A DNA stretch of 35,652 nt from Gammaproteobacteria bacterium HGW-Gammaproteobacteria-4. Lineage in GTDB: Bacteria > Pseudomonadota > Gammaproteobacteria > Xanthomonadales > Xanthomonadaceae. Both the position numbers and the translations under genes were made by a program. Each line of letters starts with the position of its first letter. Positions within the stretch are counted from its first letter, which is position 1. A model generated the notes under the pieces. It saw only the letters and a program-made list of their open reading frames with translations, did not search any database and had not been told where the DNA came from. This document shows positions 9,214-18,210 of the stretch, in pieces. The stretch lies in NCBI GenBank assembly GCA_002839995.1, contig PGZC01000029.1, positions 1 through 35,652 of the forward strand, given 5' to 3'.

Positions 9214-10875
9214 ATGACCGATAAACCGCTTACCGATGTTGCTTTCTCCAATTTTGCACTCGCACCGGCACTGCTCGCTGGCCTTGAATCCGCAGGTTTC
9301 AGCCGCTGCACCCCGATTCAGGCGATGACCCTGCCGCTGGCGCTGGCCGGGCGCGACGTCGCCGGGCAGGCACAGACCGGCACCGGCAAGACCCTCGCGT
9401 TTCTGATTACCGTCATCAATCGCCTGCTCACCGGCCCGGCGCTGGCCGAGCGCAAGCCCGAAGATCCGCGCGCGCTGATCCTGGCGCCTACACGCGAGCT
9501 GGCAATCCAGATTCACAAGGATGCGGTCTCGTTCGCCTCGGATCTCGGCCTGAAATTCTCGCTGGTCTACGGCGGTGTCGATTACGACAAGCAGCGCAGC
9601 CTGTTGCAGGCCGGCGCCGACGTGATCATCGCCACGCCCGGCCGCCTGATCGATTACGTCAAGCAGCACAAGGTGGTTTCGCTGCACGCCTGCGAGATCT
9701 GCGTGCTCGATGAGGCCGACCGGATGTTCGATCTGGGCTTCATCAAGGACATCCGCTTCCTGCTGCGGCGCATGCCGATTCGCACCGTGCGCCAGACCCT
9801 GCTGTTCTCGGCGACGCTCAGCCACCGCGTGCTTGAACTCGCCTATGAACACATGAACGAGCCGGAAAAGATGGTCGTCGAAACCGAGACGATCACCGCT
9901 GCGCGGGTGCGTCAGCGCTTGTACCTGCCGGCTATGGAAGAAAAGATCCCGTTGCTGATCGGCTTGCTCAGCCGCAGCGAAGGCGCACGCTCCATGGTCT
10001 TCGTCAACACCAAGGTCTGGGTCGAGCGCGTTGCCCGGGCGCTGGAAAAGGCCGGCTTCCGGGTCGGCGTACTCTCCGGCGACGTGCCGCAAAAGAAGCG
10101 CGAGAGCCTGCTCACCCAGTTCCAGAAGGGCCGGCTCGAACTGCTGGTCGCAACCGACGTCGCCGCGCGCGGCCTGCACATCGATAGTGTCACCCATGTC
10201 TTCAACTTCGACCTGCCGTTCGACGCCGAAGACTACGTGCATCGCATCGGCCGTACCGCGCGCCTCGGCGCCGAGGGCGACGCGATCAGCTTTGCCTGCG
10301 AGATCTACGCGCAGGGCCTGCCCGATATCGAGGCGTTCATCGAGCAGAAAATCCCGGTCGAGCCGGTAACCGCCGACCTGTTGATCCAGGCGCCGCGTGC
10401 TGCGCGCGAACCCTTGCCCGAAGGCGAGGAAGCGAGCGAAAGCGTTTCCCAGATTTTCCGCGAAGCGCGCGCCGAAGCGGATGCCAAGGCCGGCAAATCC
10501 GGCGACCGTGCCCGCCCGCCACGCTCCGGCTCCGGCTCCGGCTCCTCTGGCGAGCGTACCCGGCCACCGCGCCGCCGCAGCAATCCACCGCAAACCGGCG
10601 AAGCGGTGCCGGCGCGGCCGACGACACCGGTCGCGGTCGCCTCGGCGCCAGTACAAACCACCACCGATGACACGAAGGCACCACGCAAGCGTCGCCGCCG
10701 GCCGCGCCGCAGCGGCGGTGCGGAAGCCGGCAGCGCAGGCAACAAGCAGGGCGCCGTCAACGGCAGCAGCCAAGCCGCCGCCAGCAATGCTTCATCCGAA
10801 CCGACCAGCCTGTTTGGCCGCATCGCGCGCAGCATCAAAAAGCTGGTCAAGCGACCACCCAGCCGCTCGCATTGA
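9214..10875 (+). CDS. rhlB: DEAD-box ATP-dependent RNA helicase RhlB
   Basis: 553-residue RNA helicase; in gammaproteobacteria RhlB unwinds RNA for RNase E in the degradosome. Start ATG 9214 gives the family N-terminus [16 protein letters not shown]; the ribosome site is weak (GGAT about 5 bases upstream). Motifs in order: Q motif with GFSRCTPIQ (28-36), Walker A AQTGTGKT (53-60), PTRELA, DEAD, SAT, and in the second RecA lobe [12 protein letters not shown] and [10 protein letters not shown]. Residues after about 420 form a low-complexity basic tail rich in Arg, Pro, Ser and Ala (about 130 residues), expected to bind RNA or partners. The gene ends just before a large inverted repeat at 10901-10982 that may help terminate it. 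Confidence 0.93.
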   Translation: MTDKPLTDVAFSNFALAPALLAGLESAGFSRCTPIQAMTLPLALAGRDVAGQAQTGTGKTLAFLITVINRLLTGPALAERKPEDPRALILAPTRELAIQIHKDAVSFASDLGLKFSLVYGGVDYDKQRSLLQAGADVIIATPGRLIDYVKQHKVVSLHACEICVLDEADRMFDLGFIKDIRFLLRRMPIRTVRQTLLFSATLSHRVLELAYEHMNEPEKMVVETETITAARVRQRLYLPAMEEKIPLLIGLLSRSEGARSMVFVNTKVWVERVARALEKAGFRVGVLSGDVPQKKRESLLTQFQKGRLELLVATDVAARGLHIDSVTHVFNFDLPFDAEDYVHRIGRTARLGAEGDAISFACEIYAQGLPDIEAFIEQKIPVEPVTADLLIQAPRAAREPLPEGEEASESVSQIFREARAEADAKAGKSGDRARPPRSGSGSGSSGERTRPPRRRSNPPQTGEAVPARPTTPVAVASAPVQTTTDDTKAPRKRRRRPRRSGGAEAGSAGNKQGAVNGSSQAAASNASSEPTSLFGRIARSIKKLVKRPPSRSH

Positions 10876-10900
10876 CCGAGCGCCTGCGAACTTCCTGGAT

Positions 10901-10982
10901 GTAGGTCGGCTCAAGCGCAGCGGAGCCGACGTTGTGGGATCGGAATACTTCTGTCGGCTCCGCTGCGCTTGAGCCGACCTAC
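10901..10982. repeat. Perfect 30-bp inverted repeat downstream of rhlB
   Basis: Arm one 10901-10930 begins gtaggtcggctcaagcgcag and arm two 10953-10982 is its exact reverse complement, with a 22-base loop. No T-run follows on the plus strand, so it is a strong hairpin but not a classical intrinsic terminator. Its sequence differs from the gtaggagcccacc family elsewhere in the window, although both arms begin or end with the same GTAGG. Confidence 0.85.
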
Positions 10983-11335
10983 GTGTCCGGCCGCGGCACC
11001 AGTTGGCACGATCGTCCGCGACCGCTGAAAGGCCCAGCGGGCCAAAACCCGGGGGTTGAGGCCGCAGGCCGGCCGCTCCTGCGCATCCTGCGATGTGCAT
11101 GGATGCACAAGTGGTGCGGGAGACAGGATGCCGGAAGCACCCGCTCGCGGCACTTGCACATCCATGTGCGGCGTAACCCGGGGAAAATCCGACCGGTTGC
11201 TGGCTGATCCTGCCCGCGTTTGCTAGATTGGCCGGATCGCGGTGACAGATTGCACCGACGTGGCGTTCGGGCCGTGGCGCGCCTGCAACCGTAAAACAGG
11301 GTGCGCACGATCGGGGAAGGGGGCGGAAGCGAAGC
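10983..11335 (+). promoter_or_regulatory. Gene-free stretch upstream of gspC, with a candidate extended -10
   Basis: I see no coding sequence here. It holds an imperfect inverted repeat: gtgcatggatgcacaagtg near 11095-11114 against cacttgcacatccatgtgcg near 11150-11170. TGCTAGATT at 11221-11229 is an extended -10 form (TGnTAGATT) about 107 bases before gspC; no good -35 is spaced for it. GGAAG about 6 bases before 11336 is the likely gspC ribosome site. Confidence 0.35.
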
Positions 11336-12202
11336 ATGAACAAGGCTCTGGATCGCATGCAGGCCATCGCGGATGGGCCGGCCTTGGCGCGCGTCTGTGT
11401 GATCGCGCTGGCGGCGCTGTGCGTGGCGCAGGCGGTACGCATCGCGCTGCTGATGTTCGTCGGCCCGTCCCTGCCCTTGCCCTCGGCCGCCACCGGCAGC
11501 GTCAATCCGACCACCGCTACGGGTACCACCGCAATCGCCGACTGGCATTTGTTCGGGTCGCCGGCCACGGTTCAGCCGGCATTGGCGGCGTCCACGCTGG
11601 CGCTGACCCTGCGCGGCACGTTCGCGACGGCTGATCCGGGCGAAGGCCTGGCCTTCATTGCCGGCGCCGATGGCCGCGAGCGCTCCTACGCGGTCGGCGA
11701 TACCCTGCCCGGCGATGCGGTGCTGGAAGAAGTCCACGTCGATCATGTCGTGGTACGCAACGGCACCCAGCGCGAGCGCCTGCCGCTGTCCGGGCGGCAA
11801 CTGGAGCGCGCCGGACAAAGCCCGCAGACGCGCGCCGCTGCACCCAAGCCGGTCGATCCCAGCGGCGGATTTCTGACCACGATGCCGGTGTTCGGCAGCC
11901 CCGACCTGGCCACCGCACGCGCGGCATTGACGCCAGCAGTGGCAGCGCTGATGGCCAGCGCGAACGTGCTGCCGGTAACGGAAAATGGCCGATTGATCGG
12001 GGTGCGTCTGCGCGTGTCCGATCCGGCGCTGCTGGAACGCGTCGGCCTGCGCGCCGATGACACGATCACTGCGGTCAACGGCATCCCGCTGGATGGCCCG
12101 GAACGCCGCACCGAACTCGAAACCGCGCTGCGTGCCGGTGGCGTGGTTACCCTCACCGTCCGCCGCGACGGCACCGAACGACCGGTCAGCGTCGGACTTT
12201 AA
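11336..12202 (+). CDS. gspC: Type II secretion system inner-membrane protein GspC
   Basis: 288 residues, the expected size for GspC, which links the inner-membrane platform to the secretin in the periplasm. Short cytosolic N-terminus, one transmembrane helix at about 18-41 (ARVCVIALAALCVAQAVRIA), a homology-region domain at about 65-150 starting at IADWHLFG and containing LALTLRGTFA, YAVGDTL and the VVVRNG strand, a Pro/Ala linker, then a PDZ domain at about 205-288 (GVRLRVSDPALLERVGLRADDTITAVNG). First gene of a gspC-D-E run, with gspD starting 13 bases after its stop. Confidence 0.9.
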   Translation: MNKALDRMQAIADGPALARVCVIALAALCVAQAVRIALLMFVGPSLPLPSAATGSVNPTTATGTTAIADWHLFGSPATVQPALAASTLALTLRGTFATADPGEGLAFIAGADGRERSYAVGDTLPGDAVLEEVHVDHVVVRNGTQRERLPLSGRQLERAGQSPQTRAAAPKPVDPSGGFLTTMPVFGSPDLATARAALTPAVAALMASANVLPVTENGRLIGVRLRVSDPALLERVGLRADDTITAVNGIPLDGPERRTELETALRAGGVVTLTVRRDGTERPVSVGL

Positions 12203-12215
12203 GCCTGGAATGCCA

Positions 12216-14306
12216 ATGCCCTTTTCTCGAATCGTCCTGTTCGCCGCACTGCTGCTCGCCGTCGATGCCCTGTCCGCACAGACCATCACTCCATTCGTGC
12301 CGACGGCGCTGCCCGGCAACGAGCCGCCAGCACCCGCAAAAACGCAACCGGCGAACGCCGGCGAGGGCAGCGACGCGATCGATCGCCATACGCTCAACCT
12401 CAAGGGCGCCGACATCAATGTGCTGATCCAGACCGTCAGCGAGATCACCGGCCGCAGCTTCATCGTCGATCCGCGGGTCGATGGCAAGGTGACGGTGGTG
12501 TCGGCGCGGCCGATGTCGCCCGAACAGGTGTGGAGCACGTTTGAATCGGTACTGCGCGTCAACGGCTTCGCGGTGGTTCCCACCGGCGGCATGTACAAGG
12601 TGGTGCCGGAAGGCTTGGCTGCCGCCGATGGTGGCGTCGGCAGCAGCGGCACCGGCCCGGACAGCATGGTGACCCGCGTGATCGCGGTGCGCCAGGTGCC
12701 GGCGCTGGAACTGGTCGCGCTGCTGCGGCCACTGGTGCCGTCCAGCGCACAACTGGCGGCGCAGGGCAATGCGCTGGTGATCACCGACCGCGCCGGCAAC
12801 GTCGAGCGCATCGAACGGCTGATCGCACGCATCGACACCCCCGCCAACACCGGCGTGGAAGTGCTGCAACTGCGCCACGCCAACGCCTCCGAAGTGGTGC
12901 GTACGCTGGCGCAACTGGAGCCGCAGGCAACCGCTGGTGCCGCCGGCGGCAACGTGGTCGCCGATGCGCGCACCAACTCGGTACTGCTGTCCGGCGATCC
13001 GGGTAGCCGCCTGCGCCTGCGCACGCTGGTCGCGCATCTGGACACCCCGCTTACCGAAGGCGACGCGACGCAAGTGGTGTATCTCAAATACGCCAAGGCG
13101 GCCGACCTGGTACCGGTGCTGGAACAGGTATCGAACACCCTCACCGGCACCGCCAGCAAGAACGAGGGCGCGCACCCGGTCAGCATCCAGGTGCATGAAG
13201 AAACCAACTCGCTGATCATCACCGCCGCACCGACCGTGTTCCGCGAACTGTCCTCGGTGGTGACGCAATTGGACATCCGCCGCGCGCAGGTGATGGTGGA
13301 AGCGGTGATCGCCGAAGTATCGGACGACCTGGCCGATGAACTGGGCGTGCAGTTCCAGTCCACCAGCCTGAACAACCGCGCCGACGGCAGCGTCGGCACC
13401 GGCCTGATCGGCGGAACCAACCTGCCGATTGGCGCTTCCGGCGGCATCATCGCCGCAGCGCAGAACCCGTTGAGCGTCGGCTCCGGGCTCAACCTGGGCT
13501 TTGTCGATGGCACCGTGCGCCTGCCGATCGGCGAGAACGGCGAGATGGTGGACGTGCTGCAACTGGGCGTGCTGATCCGTGCCCTGCGCGGCGATTCGCG
13601 CGCCAACATCCTGTCGCAGCCGAGCATCATCACCCTCGATCACCACGAGGCCGAGTTCAAGGTCGCGCAGGAAGTGCCGTTCATCACCGGCCAGTTCACC
13701 AACACCGGCTCCGGTGGCAGCACCCAGCCGCAGAACCCGTTCCAGACCATCGACCGCAAGGATGTCGGCCTGATCCTGCGGGTGACGCCGCATGTCAACG
13801 AAGGCACCGCAGTGCGCCTCGACATCGTCCAGGAAGTGTCGTCGCTGCTGCCGCAGGTGCAGGGTGCGGCCGACCTGATCACCAACAAGCGCGAGATCCG
13901 CACCTCGGTGATGATCCCCGACGGCGGCCTGCTGGTGCTCGGCGGGCTGACCTCGCAGGAAGTCGGCGAGAGCGTGCAGGGCGTGCCCGGGCTGTCGCGC
14001 ATCCCGATCCTGGGCAACCTGTTCAAGACCCGCAAGACCACGCGCTCCAAGCGCACGCTGATGGTGTTCCTGCGCCCCTACATCCTGCGCGATGCAGCCG
14101 CCGAGGCGGCGCTGACCAACGAGAAATACAACTACCTGCGCAACGAGCAGATGAAGATGCGCGAACGCTACGATGGCAAGATTCGTGGCGGCGACCTGCC
14201 TTCGGTGCCGGAAAATCCTAACGACCTGTTCACCCGTCCGCCGGCCGCGCCCGACCTGAACCCGGCACCGCCGGCGGCAGCCGCCGAGACGCCGCCGAAT
14301 GGCTGA
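12216..14306 (+). CDS. gspD: Type II secretion outer-membrane secretin GspD
   Basis: Forms the outer-membrane pore of the type II system. Start taken at ATG 12216 (696 residues), which has GGA 6 bases upstream; ATG 12210 is two codons earlier and equally in frame. Signal peptide at about 1-21 (IVLFAALLLAVDALSA). The N0 domain begins near residue 58 (LNLKGADINVLIQTVSEITG), followed by N1-N3 repeats containing VLQLRHANASEVVRTLAQL and VVYLKYAKAADLVPVLEQV, then the secretin core with VEAVIAEVSDDLADELGVQF and the secretin signature VPGLSRIPILGNLFKTR. The C-terminus is Pro/Ala rich. Overlaps gspE by 8 bases, so translation is probably coupled. Confidence 0.94.
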   Translation: MPFSRIVLFAALLLAVDALSAQTITPFVPTALPGNEPPAPAKTQPANAGEGSDAIDRHTLNLKGADINVLIQTVSEITGRSFIVDPRVDGKVTVVSARPMSPEQVWSTFESVLRVNGFAVVPTGGMYKVVPEGLAAADGGVGSSGTGPDSMVTRVIAVRQVPALELVALLRPLVPSSAQLAAQGNALVITDRAGNVERIERLIARIDTPANTGVEVLQLRHANASEVVRTLAQLEPQATAGAAGGNVVADARTNSVLLSGDPGSRLRLRTLVAHLDTPLTEGDATQVVYLKYAKAADLVPVLEQVSNTLTGTASKNEGAHPVSIQVHEETNSLIITAAPTVFRELSSVVTQLDIRRAQVMVEAVIAEVSDDLADELGVQFQSTSLNNRADGSVGTGLIGGTNLPIGASGGIIAAAQNPLSVGSGLNLGFVDGTVRLPIGENGEMVDVLQLGVLIRALRGDSRANILSQPSIITLDHHEAEFKVAQEVPFITGQFTNTGSGGSTQPQNPFQTIDRKDVGLILRVTPHVNEGTAVRLDIVQEVSSLLPQVQGAADLITNKREIRTSVMIPDGGLLVLGGLTSQEVGESVQGVPGLSRIPILGNLFKTRKTTRSKRTLMVFLRPYILRDAAAEAALTNEKYNYLRNEQMKMRERYDGKIRGGDLPSVPENPNDLFTRPPAAPDLNPAPPAAAAETPPNG

Positions 14307-15780
14307 TGCGCGCCCACCGCGACCGTCGTACGGCTTCGCCCGCCGTCACGGCGCCACACTCGTTGCCTGGGACGGCGAACACGCGCTGATTGCGCACCGC
14401 CCCGGCGTCGCGCCCGAGGTGTTCGCCGAGCTGCGCCGCCACTGCGGCGCGCCGCTGCGCCTGCAGGCGCATGGCGAGGCCGAGTTCGAGGCGCTGCTGC
14501 GCAACCTGTACGGCGAAGGCGACAACGCCGATGCCATGGCCGCCGATTTTTCCGCTGGCGAAGGCGATCTCGCCTCGCTCGCCGAAGCGCTGCCCGAGCC
14601 GCAGGACCTGCTGGAAAGCGACGACGACGCGCCGATCATCCGCCTGATCAACGCCCTGCTCACCGAAGCGGTGAAGCAGCGTGCTTCCGATATCCACATC
14701 GAACCGTTCGAAACCCGGCTGGTAGTGCGCTTTCGCGTCGATGGCGTGCTGCGCGAAGTGCTCAGCCCGAACAAGGCGCTGGCGCCGGCAGTGGTCAGCC
14801 GCATCAAGGTGATGGCGCGGCTGGACATCGCCGAGAAACGCCTGCCGCAGGATGGCCGCATCGCGCTGCGCGTCGCCGGCCGCCCGGTCGATGTGCGCGT
14901 CAGCACCATTCCGGTCGGCGGCGGCGAGCGCGTGGTGCTGCGCCTGCTCGACAAGCAGGCCGGCCGCCTCGATCTCGAACACCTCGGCATGCCGGCCGCG
15001 ATGCTGACGCAGCTCGATGGCCTGCTGCATCGCCCGCACGGCATCGTGCTGGTTACCGGCCCTACCGGCTCGGGCAAGACCACCACCCTGTACGCCGGCC
15101 TCACCCGCCTCAACGATGCCAGCCGCAACATCCTCACCGTCGAAGACCCGATCGAGTACACCCTCGACGGCATCGGCCAGACCCAGGTCAACACCAAGGT
15201 TGACATGAGTTTCGCGCGCGGCCTGCGCGCGATCCTGCGCCAGGATCCGGACGTGGTGATGGTCGGCGAAATCCGCGATCTGGAAACCGCGCAGATCGCG
15301 GTGCAGGCCAGCCTCACCGGCCACCTGGTGCTGTCCACCCTGCACACCAACTCCGCCATCGGCGCCATCACCCGCCTGCGCGACATGGGCATCGAACCGT
15401 TCCTGCTCGCCTCCTCGCTGATCGGCGTACTGGCGCAGCGGCTGGTGCGCGTGCTCGACCCCGCGCAATGCGAAACCTTTGAGCCCGGCGCCGCCGAATG
15501 CCGCGCCCTCGGCCACGACTGGCAACCCGGCCTGCGCTTCGCGCGCCCGCGCGCGGATGCCGGCCGCAGCGGCGGCTACAGCGGCCGCACCGGCCTGTAC
15601 GAACTGATCGCCATCGACGACACCCTGCGCCGCCTGATTCACGAAGGCGCCAGCGAACACGAACTCCTGCAGCACGCCCGCCAGCGCAGCCCCTCGCTCA
15701 CCGACGACGGCTGGAACAAGGTCTGCGCGCAGATCACCACCGTCGAAGAAGTGCTGCGGGTATCGCGCGAGGGGGAGTGA
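14299..15780 (+). CDS. gspE: Type II secretion ATPase GspE
   Basis: 493-residue cytosolic ATPase that powers pseudopilus assembly. N-terminal domain to about residue 100, then the ATPase: RASDIHIEPFE, Walker A GPTGSGKTTTLY, Asp box VEDPIEY, Walker B DPDVVMVGEIRD and the His box TGHLVLSTLHTN are intact. GspE proteins normally carry a tetracysteine zinc loop after AQRLVR; here that stretch has only the cysteines in AQCETF and AECRAL, so the zinc site looks lost or reduced. The start overlaps the gspD end. gspF and the pseudopilin genes do not follow: next is a toxin-antitoxin pair on the other strand, so the rest of the system must lie elsewhere if the machine works. Confidence 0.92.
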   Translation: MADARPPRPSYGFARRHGATLVAWDGEHALIAHRPGVAPEVFAELRRHCGAPLRLQAHGEAEFEALLRNLYGEGDNADAMAADFSAGEGDLASLAEALPEPQDLLESDDDAPIIRLINALLTEAVKQRASDIHIEPFETRLVVRFRVDGVLREVLSPNKALAPAVVSRIKVMARLDIAEKRLPQDGRIALRVAGRPVDVRVSTIPVGGGERVVLRLLDKQAGRLDLEHLGMPAAMLTQLDGLLHRPHGIVLVTGPTGSGKTTTLYAGLTRLNDASRNILTVEDPIEYTLDGIGQTQVNTKVDMSFARGLRAILRQDPDVVMVGEIRDLETAQIAVQASLTGHLVLSTLHTNSAIGAITRLRDMGIEPFLLASSLIGVLAQRLVRVLDPAQCETFEPGAAECRALGHDWQPGLRFARPRADAGRSGGYSGRTGLYELIAIDDTLRRLIHEGASEHELLQHARQRSPSLTDDGWNKVCAQITTVEEVLRVSREGE

Positions 15781-15921
15781 GGGCGCGCGCGTGCCGGCAC
15801 GGCCGGCGATCGCTTGGCGCAGGCTTTGCCGGTTCCGGCAACCCTGACCCACACTACCGCCGAAGAGCCTCAACGGCTTGCAGCGTGAGTTCCGAAAGGG
15901 CGTGTTCGATTTCTACCGCAT

Positions 15922-16350
15922 TCATGGGTCGTGCCAGTTCACGCACTGCAAGCCCGGTACGCGGGCAAATTCGCGGATATTGCGTGTGACCAGCATGGCC
16001 TGATGACGCAATGCCGTGGCGGCTATCAGTGTGTCATGCGGGCCGATGGGGGCGCCGACGGCTTCCAGATCCACGCGGATGCGGGCGGCAAGTTCCGCGC
16101 ATTCGCTATCAAACGGCAAAACCTGCACCGGCCGCAGCAAAGCAGCCAGTGCCGCCAAACGCGGGTTGGCGGCCTCCGGCGGCAATCGCAAAAGCCCGTA
16201 ACGCAGCTCGTATTCGACGATGGCCGGCACGCCGATATCGGCTGGCGCAAGCGCTTGCAGGCGCGGCACCACCCGCGAGTCGCCGCGAAAGTAGTAACTG
16301 ATGGTGTTGCTATCGAGAATCAGCATGGCGGGGCGTCGAATACCCGCCAT
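15922..16350 (-). CDS. vapC: VapC-type PIN-domain toxin (ribonuclease)
   Basis: PIN-domain toxins cut RNA, typically tRNA or rRNA, when freed from the antitoxin. The ATG at 16350 shares a base with the vapB stop (TGATG), indicating coupled translation and giving 142 residues; ATG 16326, giving the typical VapC start MLILDSN, is the alternative and 134 residues long. Acidic PIN residues are visible: Asp in LILDSN, Glu in AIVEYELRYGLL, Asp in GPHDTLIAA and the TRNIREFARVPG strand near the C-terminus. About 140 bases separate its stop from the convergent gspE, and nothing else is evident in that gap. Confidence 0.88.
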   Translation of the reverse strand: MAGIRRPAMLILDSNTISYYFRGDSRVVPRLQALAPADIGVPAIVEYELRYGLLRLPPEAANPRLAALAALLRPVQVLPFDSECAELAARIRVDLEAVGAPIGPHDTLIAATALRHQAMLVTRNIREFARVPGLQCVNWHDP

Positions 16351-16580
16351 CAAAAAAGCTGGCGCGGAAAATCGGCAACCTGCGAGGCCGGGCTTTCCTC
16401 GCGCAGGGGAAAATCGGCGAAACGCCCCGCCAACGACAGGCAATCGCGCGGCCACTCATGGGCTGCGTATTTGCGGATGATGTCAGCCACCCAGCGGCTT
16501 TTCGACACTCCGTTTGCCTGCGCCGCCTGTTCGACCAATGCTTGCGTGGCCTCATCAAGGTAGAGCGTGATTTGAGACAT
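16350..16580 (-). CDS. vapB: VapB-type ribbon-helix-helix antitoxin
   Basis: 76-residue protein that should bind and neutralise the PIN toxin and repress its own promoter. The N-terminus ITLYLDEATQALVEQAA followed by NGVSKSRWVADIIRKYAA matches a CopG/ribbon-helix-helix DNA-binding domain (residues 3-40); the C-terminal 35 residues (LAGRFADFPLREES) would be the toxin-binding tail. Start ATG 16580 with GGGG about 8 bases upstream. Its stop overlaps the toxin start. Palindromic GTATAC sites at its promoter fit autoregulation. Confidence 0.85.
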   Translation of the reverse strand: MSQITLYLDEATQALVEQAAQANGVSKSRWVADIIRKYAAHEWPRDCLSLAGRFADFPLREESPASQVADFPRQLF

Positions 16581-16607
16581 GACGGCGACCCCTTGCACAA
16601 CGAAAGC

Positions 16608-16648
16608 ACGTATACGTGAAAGTATACGCGTCGCGATGTCCTCGTCAA
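16608..16648 (-). promoter_or_regulatory. vapBC promoter with overlapping operator palindromes
   Basis: Minus strand: -35 TTGACG (16643-16648), 16-base spacer, -10 TATACT (16621-16626). Two GTATAC palindromes, centred 12 bases apart (16610-16615 within acgtatacgt, and 16622-16627), overlap and follow the -10. This is the geometry expected for tandem ribbon-helix-helix dimers occluding RNA polymerase. Binding by VapB is inferred. Confidence 0.7.
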
Positions 16649-16765
16649 GGCTACCGGCCCGCGTCTTTTCGCTGTCTCCGCAGGCGTCCACGGAAGCGCT
16701 GGGGAACCATGTCGAATCCCGCAGTGCGCCGGGCACGTAGGTGAGGTTATGCCCAACGAATGGCT

Positions 16766-18130
16766 TCAGGGCAGCGCTGGCGCGCCTGAAGCGGCCGAGC
16801 CGAGCTGTGCTGCGGTTGCCGTGTGCGTCGGTTTTTCCGCCAACCACACTTCGACGCGGCGATTGCGGTTGCGTCCGATTTCCGAATCGTTCGCAGCCAC
16901 CGGCACTGCGCCACCCATCCCGCGCACCCGTGCTACCGGCACATTGCGGACACCCAGCACCTCGGCGATGAAATCGGCGCGATCGTTGCTCAGTGACCAT
17001 GCCGAATACGGAAGCACTTCATCGGCATCGGCAAAACCGATCAAACGCAACTCCCTGCCCGCATTTTCCGGCTGCTGCATGAACTGCGTCAGCCGATCCA
17101 CGTCGCGCAGCGCCTTGCTGTCGAGAAACGAGCTGCCCGAGCCAAAGCGGAAGTTCAACGACAAGCGCTCGGCGCCGTGCACGATGTCGCGGTAATCGGC
17201 CGGGGCATCGCCGCGGGCGACCGCCGGATAAGGCGTCACATACTGCGACACGAAGCCGATGCGCTCGACGCTCGCTTGAGCGGCATCGGACAGCGCATAG
17301 GCGATAAAGCGGCGTGCGAGTTCGCTGGTCGCTGCCGGCACGTAGAAATACAAGCGGCGCGACAGTGGATAATCCTCCACCGCGACATGGAACGCATCGG
17401 GCGTCACCGGCGGCGCGCCATCCGATATCGCCAGCGCCTTCACGCCCTTGACCTCGCTCATGCCGACAAAGCCGATCGCAAGCGGGTCGCGTGCGACGGC
17501 GGCGGCAAGCCGTGCCGTGCTCTCGTAGCGTTGCGCACGCGGCGACAACGGCGAGCTACCCAGCACCATCGCGCGGAACGAGTCCCACGTACCCGATTTG
17601 TCGTCGCGCGCGTGCAGTGCGATCCGTCCCGCGCGCAGACCCAGTTGCGACCAGTCGGTTATCTGGCCGGAAAACAGGCGGCGGATGGTTTCCTTTTCAA
17701 GATGCAGCAACGGGCTGTCCGGATGCACCACCACCGACAGGCCATCGAGCGCGAGCACCAACTCGTGCTTCGGCTCGTTGAGTTGCCCAAGGCCGGCCGC
17801 CTTGGCCGCCTCCGCCTCGGCAGGCGTGATCGGACGCGAGGACATGCCGATATCGGCCACACCGGCAATCAGATCCCTGGCGCTGGTGCCCGAGCCATGC
17901 GCATGGATTTCGATACTGATGCGCTGCCCATCGCGTGTGGCCTGGATCAGCGTTTCCTCGAACGCGGTTTCCTCGCTGGTTATTTCCCGATAACCCTCGG
18001 CCCGCAACCACTCGCTTACCAATGCCGGGGCAAGCCGCTCGCCGACGGTGTTGGAACCGTGGATACGCAGATCGGCGGCGCACAGCGGCAAAGCCAGCAC
18101 GAGCAAAAACACAAACCACAAACAACGCAT
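16766..18130 (-). CDS. PstS-like phosphate-binding protein fused to an OmpA-like peptidoglycan-binding domain
   Basis: 454 residues from ATG 18130, chosen because CCGGAG lies 8 bases upstream (an in-frame TTG at 18139 is less likely). Signal peptide 1-18. Residues 19-300 are a PstS-type solute-binding domain with HGSNTVGERL, GSGTSARDLIAGVADIGMSS and DDKSGTWDSF, the phosphate-contact segments of that family. Residues 325-430 are an OmpA C-terminal domain (LRLIGFADAD, GMGGAVPVAAND, NRNRRVEVWL) expected to hold peptidoglycan. No pstC, pstA or pstB genes are nearby, so this is probably a cell-wall-anchored phosphate-binding or sensing protein rather than part of a local transporter. The tail is Ala/Thr rich. 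Confidence 0.88.
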   Translation of the reverse strand: MRCLWFVFLLVLALPLCAADLRIHGSNTVGERLAPALVSEWLRAEGYREITSEETAFEETLIQATRDGQRISIEIHAHGSGTSARDLIAGVADIGMSSRPITPAEAEAAKAAGLGQLNEPKHELVLALDGLSVVVHPDSPLLHLEKETIRRLFSGQITDWSQLGLRAGRIALHARDDKSGTWDSFRAMVLGSSPLSPRAQRYESTARLAAAVARDPLAIGFVGMSEVKGVKALAISDGAPPVTPDAFHVAVEDYPLSRRLYFYVPAATSELARRFIAYALSDAAQASVERIGFVSQYVTPYPAVARGDAPADYRDIVHGAERLSLNFRFGSGSSFLDSKALRDVDRLTQFMQQPENAGRELRLIGFADADEVLPYSAWSLSNDRADFIAEVLGVRNVPVARVRGMGGAVPVAANDSEIGRNRNRRVEVWLAEKPTHTATAAQLGSAASGAPALP

Positions 18131-18210
18131 CGGCAACACTCCGGCAAGCGACAGGTGTCACCTTAGCCATTCGCGATGACGGCGCGATTACACCCGCGGC
18201 TACGGCTACG

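Noticed and set aside
12186-15873. Long minus-strand open frames opposite gspD and gspE
   Set aside because: No recognisable domains; the plus strand encodes complete secretin and ATPase signatures.
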